From Gammaproteobacteria bacterium (GTDB lineage Bacteria > Pseudomonadota > Gammaproteobacteria > Steroidobacterales > Steroidobacteraceae), in the NCBI GenBank assembly GCA_028293775.1, contig JAQGOD010000057.1:1-10504 (forward strand): DNA of 10,504 bases, written 5' to 3'. Position numbers and translations under genes: made by a program. Below, in pieces: positions 6,449 through 10,504 of this stretch; position 1 is the stretch's first letter; each line of letters starts with the position of its first letter. The notes beneath the pieces were generated by a model that saw nothing but the letters and a program-made list of their open reading frames with translations, made no database searches and was not told where the DNA came from.

Positions 6449-7332
6449 CGCTGGGTGGCGGCGATCCCGTCTTTCTTGAGCAGCTCGATCACGCTGCCCT
6501 GGCCGACGAGGTGGCCGGTGCCGACGATGACCAGGTAATTCTTGTCATCGTTGAGCAGCGCCTCGATCTTCGGGATCCACTTCCGATTGCGGGCGACCAA
6601 CACGGACTGATACAACTTCGGGTCGCGGCCGAGCTCGGACTTCATTTGATCGGCGAACCAGACGGTGTCGCCTCTCGCCCAAGCATGCACCATGTCGTCC
6701 ACTTCCTTGGGCAGGTCGTGGGCTTCCTCGAGGCTTGAAATCAAATAGTCGGCCTGGGTGTCCAGCGACAGGGCATCGAACAGCGCAATCTGATCGCGCA
6801 CCGTCTCCAGTCCCGCCACCGATTTACCGTCGCTGCGGGCGTGCTCGAGGAAGAACATTTCGACGCCGGACTTAGGCGTGAAGCCCAGCTGCTGCAATTG
6901 CAGCTGGGATATCGCCTCGGCGACAAACCAGGGAGCAAAACCATCGAAGATCGATAACTCCATCCCTAACTCGCGGGCCAGCGCAGTGGCCCGCTCATAA
7001 CGCTGCGCGCCCATGATCGAGGGTAAGGTTTTGCCTTCAGGTAATCGCGCGCTGGCCAGCAATTCAGTCTGCATCTGCTCAGACTCGATCTCCTGCAGGT
7101 TGACTTCCATGAAAATCGACTTGGCGTCGCTGTATGCGGCGAGCATCGCCGGCGCGAGCGGGTAGTCGGTGGGGCGAAGTACGTGGATCGAGCCCAACAG
7201 GTAGACCGTGTTGTGCTTGCCGTGCAGTTCCCATAACGCATGCAGCGGGCCGTCGGCACGAGCCGCGGCGCAGAGAAAAAGACACGAACACGTCAGTCCC
7301 AGCAATCGCCGGCCGATTGTAAGTCGTCGCAT
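6445..7332 (-). CDS. Secreted TraB/GumN-family protein (PF01963 type)
   Basis: A 295-residue protein with a signal peptide: MRRLTIGRR, a hydrophobic core to about residue 21, and an A-R-A/DG cleavage site near 26-27. Family hallmarks are WELHGKHNTVYLLGSIHVL with GSIH at 47-50, the conserved acidic FMEVNL (Glu76), GLET (174-177), the RN pair in LVARNRKWIP (247-254), and the C-terminal GTGH block in LVIVGTGHLVGQGSV (271-274). The paired GxxH motifs relate the family to the Tiki/TraB metalloprotease-like fold. No bacterial substrate is firmly known, so proteolysis in the periplasm is inference. ATG 7332 is chosen because the signal peptide begins there; the frame is open further upstream through cpdA but that stretch is not TraB-like. 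It starts 17 bases after the cpdA stop, so the two are probably cotranscribed. It ends tail to tail with the CpxP/Spy-like gene, sharing CTAG. Confidence 0.87.
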   Translation of the reverse strand: MRRLTIGRRLLGLTCSCLFLCAAARADGPLHALWELHGKHNTVYLLGSIHVLRPTDYPLAPAMLAAYSDAKSIFMEVNLQEIESEQMQTELLASARLPEGKTLPSIMGAQRYERATALARELGMELSIFDGFAPWFVAEAISQLQLQQLGFTPKSGVEMFFLEHARSDGKSVAGLETVRDQIALFDALSLDTQADYLISSLEEAHDLPKEVDDMVHAWARGDTVWFADQMKSELGRDPKLYQSVLVARNRKWIPKIEALLNDDKNYLVIVGTGHLVGQGSVIELLKKDGIAATQR

Positions 7333-7349
7333 GAAGATCGGAGCCTGGC

Positions 7350-8114
7350 CTAGCTCGCCGTCTGGCGCAATTGGGCCGATTGTACCCAGTGCACCTGGGA
7401 GTCGATACGGCCATCGGCGTGCAACTCGAAACTCCGGTAGGCCGGGGGCCGCGAATCCACGGCGTAACGATCGCTCTTGGGCAGAAATTGAGCGCCGGTC
7501 GATGGGGTGGCGAACAAACGAACATCGGCGCGGCTGCCGTCGAAGGCCTGGTGCACATGACCCCACACCACCGCACGGACGTGTTTGTGGGCATCGATGA
7601 CGCGCCAAAAATCCTCGGCTTCGGCAAGACCCACGCTGTCCAACCAGCGGCTGCCCATGTCAACCGGATGATGATGCAGGCAGACCATGGCGTGCTTGGG
7701 CGAGTCAAGAAGGGCTGCATCGAGGCGGGCAAGCTCATTTTTCGTGAGCCGACCGCCGACGTGGCCAGGATCGTAACTGTCCAGCATGACGAACACCCAG
7801 TCGCCTAGAGTGTGCGTGCCGCAAATTTCGAACGGTGCGCCCGTCAATTCCTTGCGCATGATCTCGGGCTCGTCGTGATTGCCCGGAATGCACAACACAG
7901 GTTTTTTGATGCCGCCGAAGAAGCTGCGAAAACGCAAATAGCCGCTCTTGTCGTCCTGCACCAAATCACCGGTGACCAGCATTGCCTGGTAATCAGGGAC
8001 TCGCGCGATCGCATCGTCGAGCGCGGCACGCAAGCTCGCGTCGGTTTCAACGCCGCGCAATCGACCGCTCGCGCTGCCGTACAAATGAGGATCGGTGATT
8101 TGTAGAATTTGCAT
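7350..8114 (-). CDS. cpdA: 3',5'-cyclic-AMP phosphodiesterase CpdA-type calcineurin-like metallophosphoesterase
   Basis: A 254-residue cytoplasmic class III cyclic nucleotide phosphodiesterase that would hydrolyse cAMP to AMP and so temper CRP signalling. All metal-binding motifs are present in order: ITDPHLY (Asp8, His10), VTGDLVQDD (Asp50), IPGNHDEP (Asn79, His80), LHHHPV (147-150) and WGHVHQ (His186, His188). The ATPSTGAQFLPKS segment and the closing YRSFELHADG match enteric CpdA (Icc) rather than generic phosphoesterases. ATG 8114 is preferred; a GTG immediately before it (8117) would add one residue. No good Shine-Dalgarno is visible, so the transcript may have a short or weak leader. 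It is the first gene of a two-gene unit with the TraB/GumN protein. cAMP specificity is family-based; activity on other cyclic nucleotides or phosphodiesters is possible. Confidence 0.9.
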   Translation of the reverse strand: MQILQITDPHLYGSASGRLRGVETDASLRAALDDAIARVPDYQAMLVTGDLVQDDKSGYLRFRSFFGGIKKPVLCIPGNHDEPEIMRKELTGAPFEICGTHTLGDWVFVMLDSYDPGHVGGRLTKNELARLDAALLDSPKHAMVCLHHHPVDMGSRWLDSVGLAEAEDFWRVIDAHKHVRAVVWGHVHQAFDGSRADVRLFATPSTGAQFLPKSDRYAVDSRPPAYRSFELHADGRIDSQVHWVQSAQLRQTAS

Positions 8115-8476
8115 CACGTAAATGGTAGCAAAGCACTCATGCGACGACGGTGAACTGGGTCATGGCAACGCTTCAATGCGTTAGACATATCCAGACTTAA
8201 GTTTGCGGTTCCGGACTTGGCTTTGCGACGAAGATCACGCGGCATTGCTGGCGGGAGGCGCATCGGAGAGAATACCTTGCTTTGTTCCTAAATAAGAAGT
8301 CTCGATATGCCGACACGCCGCGACCTTGCAAAGGGCATTCGGGCTCGTGCTTAAGTTCAATCCAGTCAATCCGGCGGGCAGACCGTGACCGATTCGTGCT
8401 TTCCGCGCTGCGGCGGCGGATAATTACGGGCTTCCTGCCGGCAGGCGGGTTGACTACCAATAAGGGGCTTTAAGAG
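8115..8476. other. Intergenic region between divergent cpdA and gap
   Basis: These 362 bases are the longest non-coding stretch in an otherwise tightly packed window, and they should hold the promoters of cpdA (minus) and gap-pgk (plus). I find no tRNA, no convincing gene and no clear terminator. Small structures are a hairpin with AACGC/GCGTT arms and a 6-base loop (8167-8182) and a 12-base perfect palindrome CCTGCCGGCAGG (8434-8445). A GATAAT hexamer at 8419-8424 is the best -10 candidate for gap, but no good -35 sits at the right distance. Short open frames here (for example 8197-8460 minus and 8282-8473 plus) have arginine/serine-rich translations with no family resemblance. Confidence 0.5.
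8434..8445. repeat. Perfect 12-base palindrome upstream of gap
   Basis: CCTGCCGGCAGG is a perfect palindrome about 31 bases before the gap start codon and just downstream of a GATAAT -10-like hexamer at 8419-8424. It could be an operator or part of the gap leader. A GC-rich palindrome of this length can also arise by chance. Confidence 0.3.
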
Positions 8477-9490
8477 ATGGCAATCAAGGTGGGCATCAAT
8501 GGTTATGGACGAATCGGCCGCAACATCCTGCGCGCGCTTTACGAAGGCAAACATGGCGGCGACATTAAAATCGTCGCAATCAACGATCTGGGCGACGCCA
8601 ATACCAATGCTCACCTGACGCGCTTCGATACGGCGCACGGCCGTTTCCGCGGCGAAGTGCATGTCGACGGCGATTCCATGGTGGTCAATGGCGATCGCAT
8701 CCGCGTGGTCGCGCAGCGCGATCCGACCAAGCTGCCCTGGGGCGAGCTGGGCGTGGATTACGTGCTGGAGTGCACCGGCTTGTTCACCAGTAAGGCCAAG
8801 GCTTCGGCCCATCTTACGGCGGGGGCTAAAAAAGTCGTCATATCGGCGCCGGGCGGGGATGACGTGGATGCCACCATCGTGTACGGCGTCAATCACGGTG
8901 TCCTCAAGTCCGGCATGACGGTGATTTCCAACGCCTCGTGCACCACCAATTGCTTGGCGCCGCTGGTCAAAGTGCTGCACGACAAGGTCGGTGTCCTGGC
9001 CGGCGTGATGAATACCATTCATTCGTACACGAACGATCAAGTCCTGACGGACGTGTATCACTCGGATCTGCGCCGGGCACGCTCGGCGACGATGTCCATG
9101 ATACCCACCAAGACCGGTGCGGCCGCGGCCGTGGGCTTGGTGCTGCCGGAACTGAAAGGCAAAATCGACGGTTTCGCGATCCGCGTGCCGACCATCAATG
9201 TCTCGTTGGTGGATTTGAGTTTCAACGCCTCGCGCAAGACCACGGTGCAAGAAATTCACGATGCCATCAAGGCCGCCGCGAACGGTCCGCTCAAAGGCAT
9301 CCTGGCTTACAATGACCAGCCGCTGGTATCAGTGGACTTCAATCATGATCCAGCCTCGAGCACGTACGATTCGACGCTCACCAAGGTCATCGAAGGAACG
9401 CTCGTCAAGGCATGCGCCTGGTACGACAATGAGTGGGGTTTCTCCAACCGCATGCTCGATACGACATTGGCCTGGTCGAAAGCCGCTTAA
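8477..9490 (+). CDS. gap: Glyceraldehyde-3-phosphate dehydrogenase, type I
   Basis: A 337-residue cytoplasmic enzyme that oxidises and phosphorylates glyceraldehyde-3-phosphate to 1,3-bisphosphoglycerate with NAD+. The Rossmann start is [20 protein letters not shown] (5-24). INDLGD carries the acidic Asp37 expected of NAD preference. The active site is [13 protein letters not shown] with nucleophile Cys155, and the partner His182 is in [10 protein letters not shown]. The downstream block [28 protein letters not shown] and the terminal [15 protein letters not shown] are canonical for the family. The active-site and phosphate-binding motifs favour GAPDH over erythrose-4-phosphate dehydrogenase, although the Epd paralogue also neighbours pgk in some gammaproteobacteria. 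ATG 8477 has an AAGAG-like element just upstream (8472-8475) and AAGGGG further back. It stops 9 bases before pgk, so it is likely cotranscribed with it. Confidence 0.97.
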   Translation: MAIKVGINGYGRIGRNILRALYEGKHGGDIKIVAINDLGDANTNAHLTRFDTAHGRFRGEVHVDGDSMVVNGDRIRVVAQRDPTKLPWGELGVDYVLECTGLFTSKAKASAHLTAGAKKVVISAPGGDDVDATIVYGVNHGVLKSGMTVISNASCTTNCLAPLVKVLHDKVGVLAGVMNTIHSYTNDQVLTDVYHSDLRRARSATMSMIPTKTGAAAAVGLVLPELKGKIDGFAIRVPTINVSLVDLSFNASRKTTVQEIHDAIKAAANGPLKGILAYNDQPLVSVDFNHDPASSTYDSTLTKVIEGTLVKACAWYDNEWGFSNRMLDTTLAWSKAA

Positions 9491-9499
9491 GAGCCGTCC

Positions 9500-10504
9500 T
9501 TGAACATCACAAAAATGACCGGCCTGGATCTGCGCGATAAGCGGGTGCTCATCCGCGAGGACCTGAATGTGCCCATCCAGGGCGGGGCAGTGAGCAGCGA
9601 TGCGCGCATCCGCGCGGCCTTGCCCACTATCCAGGCGGCGCTCACGGCGAAGGCGCGGGTCCTGGTCATGTCGCATCTCGGACGGCCGGAGGAGGGCCAG
9701 TACGCCGAGGAGTTTTCCTTGGCGCCGGTGGCCAAGCGCTTGGCGCAACTGCTGGGGGTGCCGGTCGGGTTCAAGAAGGATTGGCTGGACGGAGTCGATG
9801 TCAAACCCGGCGAAGTGGTGTTGCTGGAGAACGTGCGGTTCAACAAAGGGGAGAAGAAGGACGCGGAGGATCTGTCGCGGCGCATGGCGGCACTTTGCGA
9901 CATTTTCGTCATGGATGCGTTCGGCACGGCGCATCGCGCCGAAGCGAGCACGCACGGCGTGGCGAAATACGCCCCCGTGGCGTGTGCCGGACCTCTGCTG
10001 GTGAGCGAGCTGTCGGCGCTGGAAACCGCTCTCGAGAAACCGGCGCGTCCGCTGCTCGCCATCGTTGCCGGCTCCAAGGTGTCCACCAAGCTCACGGTGC
10101 TCGAATCGCTCTTGAGCAAAGTAGACCAACTCATTGTCGGCGGCGGCATCACGAACACCTTTCTGGCGGCTTTGGGCTTCAATGTGGGCAAATCCCTGTA
10201 CGAGCCGAACATGCTGGACATTTGCAAGCGCCTGCTGGAGCAGTCCAAAAAGCGCGGTATCGTCATTCCCATGCCGACGGACGTGGTGGTCGCCACCGAG
10301 ATTTCCGCCAAAGCGGAGGCCGACGTCAAGGATGTGCGCAGTGTCTCGGCCAACGAGATGATTCTCGACATCGGCCCGGATTCGGCCGAGGCACTCGCCA
10401 AACTGGTGGCTTCCGCCGGCACGATTCTTTGGAACGGCCCGGTGGGCGTGTTTGAATTCCCGCAATTCGGCGAAGGGACTCGAATCCTGGCCACGGCAAT
10501 CGCC
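9500..10504 (+). CDS. pgk: Phosphoglycerate kinase, 3'-truncated by window edge
   Basis: Pgk transfers the acyl phosphate of 1,3-bisphosphoglycerate to ADP, giving ATP and 3-phosphoglycerate, the step directly after Gap. The frame is open from TTG 9500 to the window end (335 codons); the usual length is about 390, so roughly the last 55 residues are missing. Motifs in order are [37 protein letters not shown] (substrate-binding His and Arg), [72 protein letters not shown] and [18 protein letters not shown] 9500 is preferred over ATG 9515: a TAAGAG purine element (9488-9493) precedes it, and the relatives I recall carry five residues before the MTDLDL-like stretch, exactly as this start gives. 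It begins 9 bases after the gap stop. Confidence 0.96.
   Translation, partial: MNITKMTGLDLRDKRVLIREDLNVPIQGGAVSSDARIRAALPTIQAALTAKARVLVMSHLGRPEEGQYAEEFSLAPVAKRLAQLLGVPVGFKKDWLDGVDVKPGEVVLLENVRFNKGEKKDAEDLSRRMAALCDIFVMDAFGTAHRAEASTHGVAKYAPVACAGPLLVSELSALETALEKPARPLLAIVAGSKVSTKLTVLESLLSKVDQLIVGGGITNTFLAALGFNVGKSLYEPNMLDICKRLLEQSKKRGIVIPMPTDVVVATEISAKAEADVKDVRSVSANEMILDIGPDSAEALAKLVASAGTILWNGPVGVFEFPQFGEGTRILATAIA

Noticed and set aside
7333..7608. N-terminal extension of the TraB/GumN frame into cpdA
   Set aside because: It would bury the signal peptide in the middle of the protein and overlap intact cpdA; ATG 7332 gives a clean exported protein.
8197..8473. Short open frames (87 codons minus, 63 codons plus) in the cpdA-gap gap
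   Set aside because: No family resemblance, no convincing ribosome-binding site and Arg/Ser-rich shadow-like translations; they overlap each other on opposite strands.
8366..9259. Minus-strand open frame (297 codons) opposite the gap leader and gene
   Set aside because: Antisense to gap; the translation is His/Arg/Gly-rich with no family resemblance.
9329..10494. Two long minus-strand open frames opposite the gap end and pgk
   Set aside because: pgk reads through the whole region with all its motifs; the opposite frames are compositional shadows.
1..10504. Mobile element, CRISPR array, toxin-antitoxin or other defence locus
   Set aside because: I saw no transposase, integrase, spaced direct repeats, terminal inverted repeats or defence-gene motifs; all major frames are housekeeping or envelope genes.

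Overview
The window is a compact, GC-rich bacterial chromosomal segment of ordinary housekeeping and envelope-maintenance genes. Nothing looks mobile: I saw no insertion sequence, integrase, phage gene, CRISPR array, rRNA or tRNA. The gene set (Mpl peptidoglycan recycling ligase, C5-pathway HemL, CpdA-type cAMP phosphodiesterase, a CpxR/CpxA/CpxP-like envelope-stress module, proteobacterial-type Gap and Pgk) points to a proteobacterium, most likely a gammaproteobacterium outside the enterics. The class assignment is inferred from protein resemblance recalled from memory, not from a search.

Layout, left to right. (1) Positions 1-1591, plus strand: the 3' part of mpl, then a stand-alone LON substrate-binding-domain protein whose start overlaps the mpl stop. 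(2) Positions 1550-5820, minus strand: a tight four-gene run, read right to left as cpxR-like response regulator, cpxA-like histidine kinase, hemL, CPBP-family membrane protease. Junctions are an 8-base overlap, an 11-base gap and a 1-base overlap, so this is probably one operon. Its last gene overlaps the LON-domain gene tail to tail by 42 bases. (3) Positions 5821-5974: a short divergent regulatory region. (4) Positions 5975-6448, plus strand: a small exported LTXXQ (CpxP/Spy) protein, so the order cpxP <> cpxR-cpxA matches the enteric arrangement. (5) Positions 6445-8114, minus strand: cpdA followed by a secreted TraB/GumN-family protein, whose stop overlaps the stop of the CpxP-like gene. 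(6) Positions 8115-8476: a 362-base gap with no convincing gene. (7) Positions 8477-10504, plus strand: gap and pgk, adjacent lower-glycolysis genes. pgk runs off the right end and probably begins at TTG.

How they fit together. CpxA-like would sense envelope damage, CpxR-like would control transcription, and CpxP/Spy-like would act as periplasmic chaperone or feedback inhibitor. The unusual part is that hemL (tetrapyrrole synthesis) and a CPBP membrane protease sit immediately downstream of the sensor kinase, apparently cotranscribed. No wholly unknown system is evident. The best leads are this extended Cpx operon, the divergent promoter region, and the mpl/LON-domain coupling.
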